Positions 15,459 through 23,835 of a stretch of DNA of 64,000 nucleotides are shown piece after piece. How positions within the stretch are numbered: position 1 is the first letter of the stretch; every line of letters starts with the position of its first letter. The position numbers and the translations under genes are program-made. The DNA lies in assembly GCA_964632205.1 (NCBI GenBank), contig CAZWBE010000003.1:1-64000 (forward strand), read 5' to 3'. This stretch comes from CALLVF01 sp964632205 (GTDB lineage Bacteria > Patescibacteriota > Microgenomatia > UBA1406 > GWC2-37-13). The notes beneath the pieces were generated by a model. That model was not told the origin of the DNA and made no database searches. It saw nothing but the letters and a program-made list of their open reading frames with translations.

Positions 15459-16381
15459 AATAGTTTTATTTGGTTTTCATTGAGTTCTTTATCATCAGCA
15501 GTATTTTTTTTCAAGGATGATAGATTATTTTTGAATATTCTTTCTGTTAATGACTTTATTTCGTAGTTAAGGAGAAATTCTTTAAGGCTTTGGTTGAATC
15601 CGTTAAATTTAGCTGTCTCAATCTTAAAATCAAGGGGAACATTAGTAATAATTTGAGCTAATTGGTAGGAAAGAAAGATATTTTCTTTATATTGGGTTAA
15701 AATCTCACCTGTTTTTTTTTCGATTTTGTCAAGGTTTTTAAAAATATTTTTTAAAGATTTAAATTGATTTAAAAGTTTAGCAGCTGTTTTGGGACCGATA
15801 CCTTTTGCGCCAGGATAATTATCAGATGGATCACCAACAAGAGCTTTAAAATCGGGGATTTGCTTTGGCATGATGTTAAATTTTTTTTTAACAGCTTCTG
15901 AATCATAAATTTTACTTTCCTTATAGCCGATTTGGGGAGTGATAACAAAAATATTTTCATCAACTAACTGGAGGATGTCTTGATCACCAGAAAGAATTAA
16001 AACTTGATCTTCTTTTCTTTTCCATTGATGGCTTATGGTGCCGATAAGATCATCGGCCTCGTATCCCGGTTTCTCTAAATGGGTAATGCCAGTAAGATCA
16101 AGGGCTTGTTTTACCGGCGGAAATTGAATAGCTAAATCGTCTTCCATTTTAGGGCGTTGCGCTTGGTACTTTTCAAAAATTTTTTTTCTAAAAGTGGGGA
16201 CGGGAGTATCAAAACAAACAACTAAATATTGAGGTTTGAAGTTGTCGATGACTTTATTAAGAGTAGAAAAAAAACCAAAAATCGCATTCGTTGGAAAACC
16301 GTTTTTAGTTTTAAAAGGGGGCAAGGCATGAAAGGCGCGGTGCATGATGGCATTGCCATCAATTAAAAGTAAATTACCCAT
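15455..16381 (-). CDS. Stand-alone 5'-3' exonuclease (PolA N-domain/flap nuclease type)
   Basis: 308 aa, matching only the N-terminal nuclease of DNA polymerase I; no polymerase domain follows. Seen: LLLIDGNAIMHRAFHALPP, CFDTPVPTFRKKIFEKYQAQR, KPGYEADDLIGTI and ILSGDQDILQLVDENI (acidic metal ligands), DFKALVGDPSDNYPGAKGIGPKTAAKLL (helix-hairpin-helix). It would remove RNA primers and 5' flaps. Whether a separate polymerase I exists elsewhere cannot be told. Convergent with the CAP gene. Confidence 0.92.
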   Translation of the reverse strand: MGNLLLIDGNAIMHRAFHALPPFKTKNGFPTNAIFGFFSTLNKVIDNFKPQYLVVCFDTPVPTFRKKIFEKYQAQRPKMEDDLAIQFPPVKQALDLTGITHLEKPGYEADDLIGTISHQWKRKEDQVLILSGDQDILQLVDENIFVITPQIGYKESKIYDSEAVKKKFNIMPKQIPDFKALVGDPSDNYPGAKGIGPKTAAKLLNQFKSLKNIFKNLDKIEKKTGEILTQYKENIFLSYQLAQIITNVPLDFKIETAKFNGFNQSLKEFLLNYEIKSLTERIFKNNLSSLKKNTADDKELNENQIKLF

Positions 16382-16458
16382 AAAAGATCAGGCGACAACT
16401 ACCTTGGGGGATTAATCTTTTAATTCCAGAGAGATTTTTTAAAACTTATAAAAATTTA

Positions 16459-18363
16459 TTACTTATTAATCATCTGTTTTTTACCAACAATTCTTTCAAA
16501 ATCATCCCCATCCAAACTCTCTTTTTTTAACAACTCCTCCGCAACCCTATCTAATTCTTGTCTTTTTTCTTGGATTATAACAATTGCTTTTTTATAACAA
16601 CTATCAACAATTTTTTTAATCTCCTGATCAATTTTTGCCATCATTTCTTGAGAAATGTTATTTTGTTCGAAATAAGCCTTTCCCCATTCAGTAACATCTA
16701 GTGTTGGACCAAAATTAATTGGCCCCAAATCACTCATGCCATATTCAACAACCATGGCTTTGGCAATTTGTGTCGCCTGATCAAAATCATTAGCCGCTCC
16801 TGTGGTAATTTCTTTAAATACAATCTCCTCAGCGGCGCGTCCACCCATTATGGAGGTAATTTTTTCCAAAAGATTAGTTTTTGTTTCATGAAGTTTATCT
16901 TTTACCGGTGGGATTAGAGTGAAGCCTAAAGCCATTCCTCGTGAGACGATTGAGATGCGGTGAACAGGATCGGTATGAGGCAAAAAATGAGAGACAATTG
17001 CATGACCGGCTTCATGATAGGCGGTTAATTTTTTATCAAAATCTGATTGAAGGCGCTTTTTTTCCGGACCCAGTTTAACTTTGGTGGCGGCTTCTTCAAT
17101 ATCTTCCATTGTGATGACGGTTTTATTTTGCCGAGCAGCGTAAATGGCTGCCTCGTTTAACATATTTTCAAGATCAGCGCCAGAGAAACCGACGGTACGT
17201 TTAGCTACTTTTTCCCAGTTGTTTGTTACTTCAGGAGAGAAAGGTTTTCCTTTGGCGTGGATTTTAATTATGGCTTTTCTTCCTTCAAGATCAGGATAGT
17301 CAACAATTATTCGCCGATCAAAGCGGCCAGGACGAAGTAGAGCCGGATCAAGAAGATCACCTCGATTGGTGGCGGCAATCACCACTACTTGTTCTGTTGG
17401 GGTAAATCCGTCCATTTCCACTAAAATTTGATTGAGAGTTTGTTCTCTCTCATCGTGCGAAGGCATAACTCCCACAGAGCGAGCGCGACCAATCGCATCA
17501 ATTTCATCAATAAAAATTATAGACGGAGCGTCTTTTTTAGCTGTAGCAAAAAGATCCCTAACGCGAGCGGCTCCAATCCCTACCAACATTTCCATAAATT
17601 CGCTACCAGCGATTGAAAAAAAAGGCACATTAGCCTCGCCGGCAACCGCTTTAGCTAAAAGTGTTTTGCCACAACCTGATGGTCCGACCAAAAGTACTCC
17701 CTTAGGAGTCCTTGCCCCTAATTTTTTATATTTTTCCGGATGTTTTAAAAAATCAACCACTTCTTCTAACTCCTTTTTTGCCTCATCAACACCGGCAACA
17801 TTAGCAAAGGTAATTTTTGGTAAATCTTTACTAAAACGTTTAGCTTTTGCTTGGCCAAAAGAAAAAACAGAATCTTGAGCACCTTTTGCCTGGCGAAAAA
17901 GAAAAACGAAAAAAGCAACCATAAGAAGTGTAGGGATAATATTACTTAAAAAATTAATTAAGCCAGCTGATCCTTGCGTGTCTTTAATGACAATATTTAT
18001 ATTATCAGGATTAACACCCGATTCTCTTAAGGTTTTTAAGAAACTATCACCGGCTTCTTTATAGCTTACGGCAAAACTATTGTTTTTGTATTGGGCAATG
18101 ATTTTATTGTCAACGATTTCTATTTTTTTTATTTTATTTTCTTTAATATCTTTGACAATGGCGGTTATTGGTTTTTCAGGAAAAATTTGCTTCATTTCCC
18201 TAGAAATTGATTGGTAGGAAAAAAACAAAAAAAGAAAAACAAAAAAGATAATAAAAAGATTTTTTAAATCAAAATTGAAGTTAAATTCGGCTACTTTTTT
18301 AGGTTTATTTTCTTTTTTCATCTTTGATTGGTGATTATCGGCAGACTTTTTTTTGATAGGCAT
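16459..18363 (-). CDS. ftsH: ATP-dependent zinc metalloprotease FtsH
   Basis: Membrane-bound AAA+ protease for quality control. 634 aa. Two membrane segments (about residues 33-51 and 133-153) flank a small extracytoplasmic domain. AAA domain: Walker A GPSGCGKT, Walker B IIFIDEIDAIGR, pore loop with FMEMLVGIGAARVRD, second region of homology NRGDLLDPALLRPGRFDRRI. Zinc protease: HEAGH with a later Asp in the usual spacing. The start codon is 48 bp from the divergent tsaC-tsaE start and reads through a palindromic promoter region; no Shine-Dalgarno is seen. Confidence 0.97.
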   Translation of the reverse strand: MPIKKKSADNHQSKMKKENKPKKVAEFNFNFDLKNLFIIFFVFLFLFFSYQSISREMKQIFPEKPITAIVKDIKENKIKKIEIVDNKIIAQYKNNSFAVSYKEAGDSFLKTLRESGVNPDNINIVIKDTQGSAGLINFLSNIIPTLLMVAFFVFLFRQAKGAQDSVFSFGQAKAKRFSKDLPKITFANVAGVDEAKKELEEVVDFLKHPEKYKKLGARTPKGVLLVGPSGCGKTLLAKAVAGEANVPFFSIAGSEFMEMLVGIGAARVRDLFATAKKDAPSIIFIDEIDAIGRARSVGVMPSHDEREQTLNQILVEMDGFTPTEQVVVIAATNRGDLLDPALLRPGRFDRRIIVDYPDLEGRKAIIKIHAKGKPFSPEVTNNWEKVAKRTVGFSGADLENMLNEAAIYAARQNKTVITMEDIEEAATKVKLGPEKKRLQSDFDKKLTAYHEAGHAIVSHFLPHTDPVHRISIVSRGMALGFTLIPPVKDKLHETKTNLLEKITSIMGGRAAEEIVFKEITTGAANDFDQATQIAKAMVVEYGMSDLGPINFGPTLDVTEWGKAYFEQNNISQEMMAKIDQEIKKIVDSCYKKAIVIIQEKRQELDRVAEELLKKESLDGDDFERIVGKKQMINK

Positions 18364-18371
18364 ATACTTAA

Positions 18372-18393
18372 TTTTAGCAAATTTTTGCTAAAA
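18372..18393. promoter_or_regulatory. Palindromic bidirectional promoter between ftsH and tsaC-tsaE
   Basis: Two arms, TTTTAGCA and TGCTAAAA, with six bases between; counting the AA/TT inside, 10 bp are perfectly symmetric. Each arm contains a TAAAAT that can serve as a -10: 18389-18394 towards tsaC-tsaE, and 18376-18371 on the minus strand, 7 nt before the ftsH ATG. No good -35 is seen on either side, so a transcription factor may be needed, or the repeat is its operator. Confidence 0.45.
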
Positions 18394-18411
18394 TAGAGTT
18401 TAATTTTATAT

Positions 18412-19467
18412 ATGAAAAGAATATTTTATAACATCAACAATTGGCAGGAAAAAGAAATAATAATTAAGGAAGCATTAGATGTTTTAAGAAAAAGTGGGTT
18501 GATAATTTTTCCTTCAGACACCGTTTATGGCTTGTTAGTTGATGCCACTAATGAAGAAGCAGTTAAGAAGCTAATTAAATTCAAAAATCGACCGCCGGGA
18601 AAACCGATTTCCGTTTTTGTTTCTAACTTTTTTATGTTAGAAAATTATGCTCAAGTCAACAGTAAGCAAGAAGCGATTTTGAAACAAATTCTTCCTGGTC
18701 CTTTTACAGTAGTATTAAAATCAAAAGGAAAAGTATCTACGCTGCTTGAGTCGGAAAAAGGAACGCTTGGTCTTCGTTTACCCGATTATCCCTTAATTCA
18801 GGAGCTAGTGGATAAATTTGGTAAACCAATAACTGCTACCTCGGCAAATTTATCAGGTAGACCTCCTCATTATCAAATAGAAACATTATGGCGGGAATTA
18901 CCCCAAGTTAAGAAAGATATTGTTGATTGTATTGTTGATACTGGTAAACTGCCGAGAAATAAACCCTCAACAGTGATTGATTTAACGACCCCAACGATTA
19001 AAATTCTTCGTCGAGGAGATATTATTTTTAAAAATGAAAAAACATATTTTTCAAGCTCACCTCAACAGACAAAAAAAATTGGTCGATATCTGTTAAAGAG
19101 GTTTTTAAAAGAAAAAAAAGATAAAGCATTGGTTTTTATCATTGAAGGAGAGTTTGGCGTGGGAAAAACTATTCTCGTTAAGGGCATGGGTGAAGCTTTA
19201 GGGATTGACAATATTATCTCACCCAGCTTTGTTATTTATTATCAGTATGATAATTTTTTTCATCTGGATCTTTATCAAATAGAGGAAAAGGAAGAATTTC
19301 GTTATCTTAAAATAGAAAAGCTGTTAAAACCAGAAAATATTGTATGTATTGAATGGGGAGAAAAAACTGGAGAAATTTATGATCTTCTTAAAAAAAAGGC
19401 AAAAATTGTATATATAAACATGCGTTACATTGGTAAAAAAGACAGAGAGATAGAGGTTAGAAATTAA
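18412..19467 (+). CDS. TsaC-TsaE fusion: threonylcarbamoyl-AMP synthase plus t6A ATPase
   Basis: 351 aa carrying two enzymes of tRNA t6A37 synthesis that are normally separate. Residues 1-205 are a YrdC/Sua5 domain: LIIFPSDTVYGLLVDAT, KNRPPGKPISVFV, LPGPFTVVL, GTLGLRLPDYPL, ATSANLSGRPP, PSTVIDLT, ILRRGDI. Residues 215-345 are TsaE: Walker A GEFGVGKT at 246-253, SPSFVIYYQY, HLDLYQIEEKEEF, IEWGEK. Domain I makes threonylcarbamoyl-AMP; domain II is the ATPase that resets the TsaD complex. TsaD follows 75 bp downstream, supporting a t6A operon. No stop or frameshift separates the halves. Confidence 0.93.
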   Translation: MKRIFYNINNWQEKEIIIKEALDVLRKSGLIIFPSDTVYGLLVDATNEEAVKKLIKFKNRPPGKPISVFVSNFFMLENYAQVNSKQEAILKQILPGPFTVVLKSKGKVSTLLESEKGTLGLRLPDYPLIQELVDKFGKPITATSANLSGRPPHYQIETLWRELPQVKKDIVDCIVDTGKLPRNKPSTVIDLTTPTIKILRRGDIIFKNEKTYFSSSPQQTKKIGRYLLKRFLKEKKDKALVFIIEGEFGVGKTILVKGMGEALGIDNIISPSFVIYYQYDNFFHLDLYQIEEKEEFRYLKIEKLLKPENIVCIEWGEKTGEIYDLLKKKAKIVYINMRYIGKKDREIEVRN

Positions 19468-19542
19468 GAGGGAGAAAGTTGAGATAAAAACATATTGCCT
19501 AAGTTGATTTATAATTAACTTGATTTTTTATGAAAATTTTTT

Positions 19543-20592
19543 ATGAAAATTTTAGCCATCGACACTTCCTGTGATGAAACAGCGGTAGCTGTCACCAACG
19601 GGCGCAGAGTTTTAGCTAATGCTATTTATTCCCAGATTCTGATTCATAAAAAATGGGGAGGTGTAGTGCCGTCTTTGGCAAAAAGAGCCCATGAGGAGAG
19701 AATTGATTGGATCATAGATAATTTAAAAATTAAAAATCAAAAGTTAAAAATTGAAGAAATAAACAGTATTGCCGTCACTTACGGTCCTGGTTTGGCAATT
19801 GCTTTGGAAGTAGGAATAAAAAAGGCTAAAGAATTAGCCAAAAAATATCATAAGAAATTAATTGCTATTAATCATATGGAAGGACATATTTATTCTTGTT
19901 TTGTCCAAAATAGTGTTGGCAATCCAAAAATTAATTTTCATTTTCCTTATTTATCACTTTTAGTTTCTGGTGGACATACAGAATTAGTGATATTCAAGAA
20001 TCATTTAAACTATGAAGTAATAGGACAAACAATTGATGATGCTGCTGGTGAGGCTTTAGATAAGGCGGCAAAACTTTTAGGTTTAGGATATCCAGGAGGG
20101 CCGGCTATTGAGAGATTAGCTGCTAACGTTGGCAACCGCGATTTTTTTCATTTTCCGCGACCAATGTTAAGATCAAACAACTTGAATTTTTCATTTTCCG
20201 GCTTAAAGACAGCTTTTTATTATTTTCTAAAAAAAAATCAGTCTTTAATTAAAAGCGGCGATCGCAATAAACAATTAAATATTAAAGAATTGGCTTCATC
20301 ATTTCAGAGAGCGGTTTTTGATGTTTTAATTTTTAAGACAGAGAAAGCGATAAAAGAAACGGGCATTAAAAATTTATTAGTGGGAGGTGGTGTCATTGCC
20401 AACTTGTATCTTCGCTTAAGAATTCGTCAGCTAGTCCAAAAATATAATGGTAGTGTTTTATTTCCGCCTTTTAAATATCTAATGGGGGATAATGCAGCAA
20501 TGATCGGCGTTGCTGCTTATTATAAGGCAAAAAAGGGGGTGTTTGTTGATAATATTGAACAGCTTGATCGAGTGCCGCGACTCTCTTTATAA
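19543..20592 (+). CDS. tsaD: tRNA threonylcarbamoyltransferase TsaD
   Basis: Transfers the threonylcarbamoyl group to A37 of ANN-reading tRNAs. 349 aa. Seen: MKILAIDTSCDETAVAV (phosphate loop), the metal ligands HMEGH, SGGHTELV, DDAAGEALDKAAKLLGLGYPGGPAIE, FSFSGLKTA, GGGVIANLYLR and MGDNAAMIG. At about residues 62-72 the stretch NLKIKNQKLKIEE is a textbook in-frame copy of the dispersed repeat, in a region the family tolerates. It follows tsaC-tsaE; TsaB, the usual partner, is not in the window. Confidence 0.97.
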   Translation: MKILAIDTSCDETAVAVTNGRRVLANAIYSQILIHKKWGGVVPSLAKRAHEERIDWIIDNLKIKNQKLKIEEINSIAVTYGPGLAIALEVGIKKAKELAKKYHKKLIAINHMEGHIYSCFVQNSVGNPKINFHFPYLSLLVSGGHTELVIFKNHLNYEVIGQTIDDAAGEALDKAAKLLGLGYPGGPAIERLAANVGNRDFFHFPRPMLRSNNLNFSFSGLKTAFYYFLKKNQSLIKSGDRNKQLNIKELASSFQRAVFDVLIFKTEKAIKETGIKNLLVGGGVIANLYLRLRIRQLVQKYNGSVLFPPFKYLMGDNAAMIGVAAYYKAKKGVFVDNIEQLDRVPRLSL

Positions 20593-20596
20593 CTAC

Positions 20597-20624
20597 CCTT
20601 GAAATAAATTTAAATTTTGATAAA
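20597..20624 (+). promoter_or_regulatory. Promoter of the suf regulator and operon
   Basis: TTGAAA (20597-20602), 16-nt spacer, TAAACT (20619-20624), 22 nt before the ATG of the IscR-like gene. The region down to the ATG is where autoregulation by that protein would be expected, but no clear operator symmetry was recognised. Confidence 0.45.
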
Positions 20625-20646
20625 CTATTACTCATTAAGTACAAGT

Positions 20647-21099
20647 ATGTTGACTATTAGCAATCAATCGGATTATGGTATTTTGTTTATTTCTTCTCTT
20701 ATTAATCAAAATGGCTATGTTCCCCTTTCTCAAATAGTTAAACGAATGAGATTTCCGGCGCGATTTTTAGCGAGGATAGCCGCTCAGTTAGTGAAAAATA
20801 AAATCGTTATTAGTCGTGAAGGTAAGGCGGGAGGGTATAAGTTAACTAAAAAGATTGAGACGATGAGTCTTTATGATTATTTAAAAATTTTTGAGGGAGA
20901 TTTACGTTTTTCTAAATGTAATAATTTAAAATATCAGTGTCGGTGGGAAAAAATGTGTCGTCATAAAAGCTTTTTTCAACATCATCTTCGAAAAGTAGTT
21001 ATCTCTTCTCTTAAACAGTTTAAACTTAAAGATCTTTTCACGAGACGTAAGACGACATCTTATTTTGTTAATTTGAAAAAAACTTATGTTAGTGCTTAA
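20647..21099 (+). CDS. Rrf2/IscR-like Fe-S-sensing transcriptional regulator
   Basis: 150 aa from the ATG at 20647. N-terminal winged helix: SNQSDYGILFISSLI, VKRMRFPARFLARIAAQLVKNKIVISREGKAGGYKL. Three cysteines at residues 91, 98 and 104 match the spacing region of the cluster ligands of E. coli IscR (92, 98, 104). It overlaps sufC by 14 nt and heads the suf genes, so it very likely tunes Fe-S synthesis to demand, repressing when it carries a cluster. The direction of control is inferred. Confidence 0.88.
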   Translation: MLTISNQSDYGILFISSLINQNGYVPLSQIVKRMRFPARFLARIAAQLVKNKIVISREGKAGGYKLTKKIETMSLYDYLKIFEGDLRFSKCNNLKYQCRWEKMCRHKSFFQHHLRKVVISSLKQFKLKDLFTRRKTTSYFVNLKKTYVSA

Positions 21100-21796
21100 A
21101 AATCTCACTGTTGAAGTGGCCGGGAAAACCATTCTTCACGACCTTAACTTCACTTTTAAAAAAGGAAAAATCTATGTTTTAATGGGGCCAAATGGATCAG
21201 GCAAATCAACTTTGGCTTATACAATAATGGGTCATCCGGCGTACCAGTTAAAGGAGGGAGTGATAAAAATTGGAAAAAAAAATATTACTCGATTAACTAC
21301 TGATAAAAGAGCAAAATTAGGGTTATTTTTATCTTTTCAAACTCCTTTATCTCTTTCAGGAGTTAATGTTTTCCAATTATTACGCTTGGCTCTTTCTGGA
21401 AAAAAGGATCCGCTGACAATTAAAAAGCAAATAGAAATTTGTGGCCAATCGTTAAAAATTCCTCCAGAAATACTGGAAAGGTCATTAAATGATGGAACTT
21501 CTGGAGGTGAAAAGAAAAAATTGGAAGTCTTACAGGCAGCGATTATCCAACCAAAATTTTTGATTTTTGATGAAGTGGATACTGGTGTTGATGTTGATGC
21601 TATGAAAATTATCACTGAATTTATTAAAAATGATGATAAAAAAGATAAAACTTACCTTTTTATTACTCACTACAGTCGAATTTTAAAATATTTAAAACCT
21701 GATTATGTTTTAGTAATGATTAAAGGCAAAATTGTTAAAGTAGGCGATTATCATTTAGCTTATCAAATTGAAAAATATGGATATGAAAAGCTATGA
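21086..21796 (+). CDS. sufC: Fe-S assembly ATPase SufC
   Basis: ABC-type ATPase of the SufBCD scaffold. 236 aa. Walker A GPNGSGKST, Q-loop LSFQTPLSLSGVN, signature SGGEKKKLEVLQ and Walker B FLIFDEVDTGVDVDA, the last with the SufC-typical D-T-G-V/L-D. The start overlaps the regulator gene by 14 nt and the end overlaps sufB, consistent with translational coupling. Cytosolic. Confidence 0.96.
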   Translation: MLVLKNLTVEVAGKTILHDLNFTFKKGKIYVLMGPNGSGKSTLAYTIMGHPAYQLKEGVIKIGKKNITRLTTDKRAKLGLFLSFQTPLSLSGVNVFQLLRLALSGKKDPLTIKKQIEICGQSLKIPPEILERSLNDGTSGGEKKKLEVLQAAIIQPKFLIFDEVDTGVDVDAMKIITEFIKNDDKKDKTYLFITHYSRILKYLKPDYVLVMIKGKIVKVGDYHLAYQIEKYGYEKL

Positions 21797-23129
21797 GTAT
21801 CAAAGCAAAAAAGGATTAGATGAGGAGGTAATTAATAATATTTCTTATATTAAAAATGAGCCATTATGGATGAGGGAATTACGGCTTAAAGCCTACTCTA
21901 TTTTCAAAAAAAAAAGCATGCCTACTTGGGGTGGCGACTTATCAAAACTTAATTTTGATGAAATTTATTATTACATTAAGCCAACAAAAGGGATAGTTTC
22001 TTCATGGATAGATTTACCTCAGCAGATAAGAGATATCTACGAAAAAATCGGTATTCCTGAAGCGGAGAGGAAATTTTTAGCCGGAGTGTCCGCCCAATAT
22101 GAAAGTGAGGTAGTTTATGAAAGTATTAAAACAGAATTAGAAAAACAAGGAGTAATTTTTTGCGATATGGATACTGCGGTTAAAAAATATCCTGAAATAG
22201 TTCAAAGATATTTTGGGACAGTCGTACCTGCCAATGATAATAAATTTGCTGCTTTAAATTCGGCTGTTTGGTCAGGAGGATCTTTTGTTTATGTTCCGAA
22301 AAACACTCATGTTAAATTACCTCTTCAGGCTTATTTTAGAATTAACTCCCAACAGTTTGGCCAATTTGAGCGGACATTAATTATTGTTGAGGAGGGAAGT
22401 TTTGTTCATTATACAGAAGGGTGTACAGCACCACTTTATTCAACAGCTTCATTGCATGCTGCTGTTGTTGAGATTATTGTTAAAAAAAACGCCCGAGCAA
22501 GGTATACCACTGTTCAAAACTGGAGTAAAAATGTTTACAACCTTGTGACTAAAAGAGCAAAAGTAGAAGAAGAAGGAGTGATGGAGTGGGTTGATGGTAA
22601 TTTAGGAAGCGCTTTGACAATGAAATATCCATCTTGTTATTTGATAGGCAGAAAAGCTCGGGGTGAAGTTTTATCTATCGCTTATGCTGGTATTGGCCAG
22701 CATCAAGATGCAGGGGCAAAAATGATTCATTTAGCGGCGGAGACATCTTCTCGGATTATTTCCAAATCAATCTCCAAAGAGGGAGGAAGAACTTCTTATC
22801 GAGGTTTGGTTTACATTGCTCCCGGCGCAAAAAAGTGTTCTGTTTGTGTCAGTTGTGATGCTTTAATTATTGATGAAAAATCTCGTTCTGATACTTATCC
22901 AGTCATGAGAGTAAAAGAACAAGATGTAGAAGTGCAACATGAGGCGACGGTAGAAAAGTTAGGAGAGGAAAAATTATTTTATTTATTGGCGCGGGGGATT
23001 AAAAAAAGCGATGCCGAAGGATTGTTGGTAAACGGATTCATTGAGCCAGTGGCTAAAGAAATACCTCTTGAATATGCTATTGAGCTTAATCGTTTGATAA
23101 ATTTAGAAATGTCAGGGAGCGTAGGATAA
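21777..23129 (+). CDS. sufB: Fe-S scaffold protein SufB
   Basis: Scaffold on which new Fe-S clusters form, working with SufC and SufD. About 450 aa. The ATG at 21777 or the one at 21783 are equally plausible; an upstream TTG at 21768 is less so. Seen: MPTWGGDLSKLNFDEIYYYIKP, the beta-helix with FVHYTEGCTAPLYST, IISKSISKEGGRTSYRG, KKCSVCVSCDALIID (conserved Cys) and the C-terminal QHEATVEKLGEEKLFYLLARG...GLLVNGFIEP. Full length for the family. Confidence 0.96.
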   Translation: MDMKSYEYQSKKGLDEEVINNISYIKNEPLWMRELRLKAYSIFKKKSMPTWGGDLSKLNFDEIYYYIKPTKGIVSSWIDLPQQIRDIYEKIGIPEAERKFLAGVSAQYESEVVYESIKTELEKQGVIFCDMDTAVKKYPEIVQRYFGTVVPANDNKFAALNSAVWSGGSFVYVPKNTHVKLPLQAYFRINSQQFGQFERTLIIVEEGSFVHYTEGCTAPLYSTASLHAAVVEIIVKKNARARYTTVQNWSKNVYNLVTKRAKVEEEGVMEWVDGNLGSALTMKYPSCYLIGRKARGEVLSIAYAGIGQHQDAGAKMIHLAAETSSRIISKSISKEGGRTSYRGLVYIAPGAKKCSVCVSCDALIIDEKSRSDTYPVMRVKEQDVEVQHEATVEKLGEEKLFYLLARGIKKSDAEGLLVNGFIEPVAKEIPLEYAIELNRLINLEMSGSVG

Positions 23130-23179
23130 TAAAAAAATAATGATTACCATTTAGTTTTTTAAATTAGGATTTTTAATTT

Positions 23180-23809
23180 ATGATTAATTTTATTGACCTT
23201 CGTCAGGAGAAAAAATCAAGATTAATTTTTAATAAATCAGGTAACTATCTTGTTTTTACACATAATCTTTCTGGTAAATTCTTGTTTGAAATTAAAGCTT
23301 CTGGTGTTAATCTTAATATTTACGGTATTTTTATAGGAAAAGGCAAGGATAAATTTAATTTAGAGACAATTCAACATCATAAAGCCCCTTCTTCTTTTTC
23401 TAATCTTCTTATTAAGGGGGTTTTTTATGATTATTCTCAATTCAATTTTAATGGCTTGATTCGAATAGAGAAAAACGCCCAAAAAACTCACGCCTATCAA
23501 AAAAACCAAAATCTTTTGTTATCACCCTTTAGTGTTATTGAATCAAATCCAAATCTTGAAATTTTAGCCAATGATGTTTTTTGCACCCATGGCTCAACTA
23601 CCGGTAAACTTAATGAGAGCCAACTGTTTTATCTTACTAGTCGTTCTTTAAATCAAAAACAGGCCTCTCTACTTCTTCTTCACGGTTTTGTCAACGAAGT
23701 TTTTGATAAAATGAGAAAGTTAGTTGATTTTCGTCTTTTTCAAAAAAGTTTTCTTGAAATAGAGAGTTTATTAAATAAGGATTTTCATTTGTTTAGCTTT
23801 TGTACTTGA
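23180..23809 (+). CDS. sufD: SufD-like scaffold subunit, short form
   Basis: 209 aa, about half of a normal SufD (near 420). What is present is the back of the beta-helix and the C-terminal helical part: IQHHKAPSSFSNLLIKGV, ANDVFCTHGSTTGKLNESQLFYLTSRSLNQKQASLLLLHGF, the region that contacts SufB and SufC. The HG of FCTHGSTTG aligns with the conserved His region of SufD/SufB. The N-terminal domain is missing. The gene keeps its place between sufB and sufS, so it is probably a working minimal subunit rather than a remnant; no frameshift is visible. Confidence 0.82.
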   Translation: MINFIDLRQEKKSRLIFNKSGNYLVFTHNLSGKFLFEIKASGVNLNIYGIFIGKGKDKFNLETIQHHKAPSSFSNLLIKGVFYDYSQFNFNGLIRIEKNAQKTHAYQKNQNLLLSPFSVIESNPNLEILANDVFCTHGSTTGKLNESQLFYLTSRSLNQKQASLLLLHGFVNEVFDKMRKLVDFRLFQKSFLEIESLLNKDFHLFSFCT

Positions 23810-23835
23810 CAATTTTTGTTGGAGATCCTTTTCTT

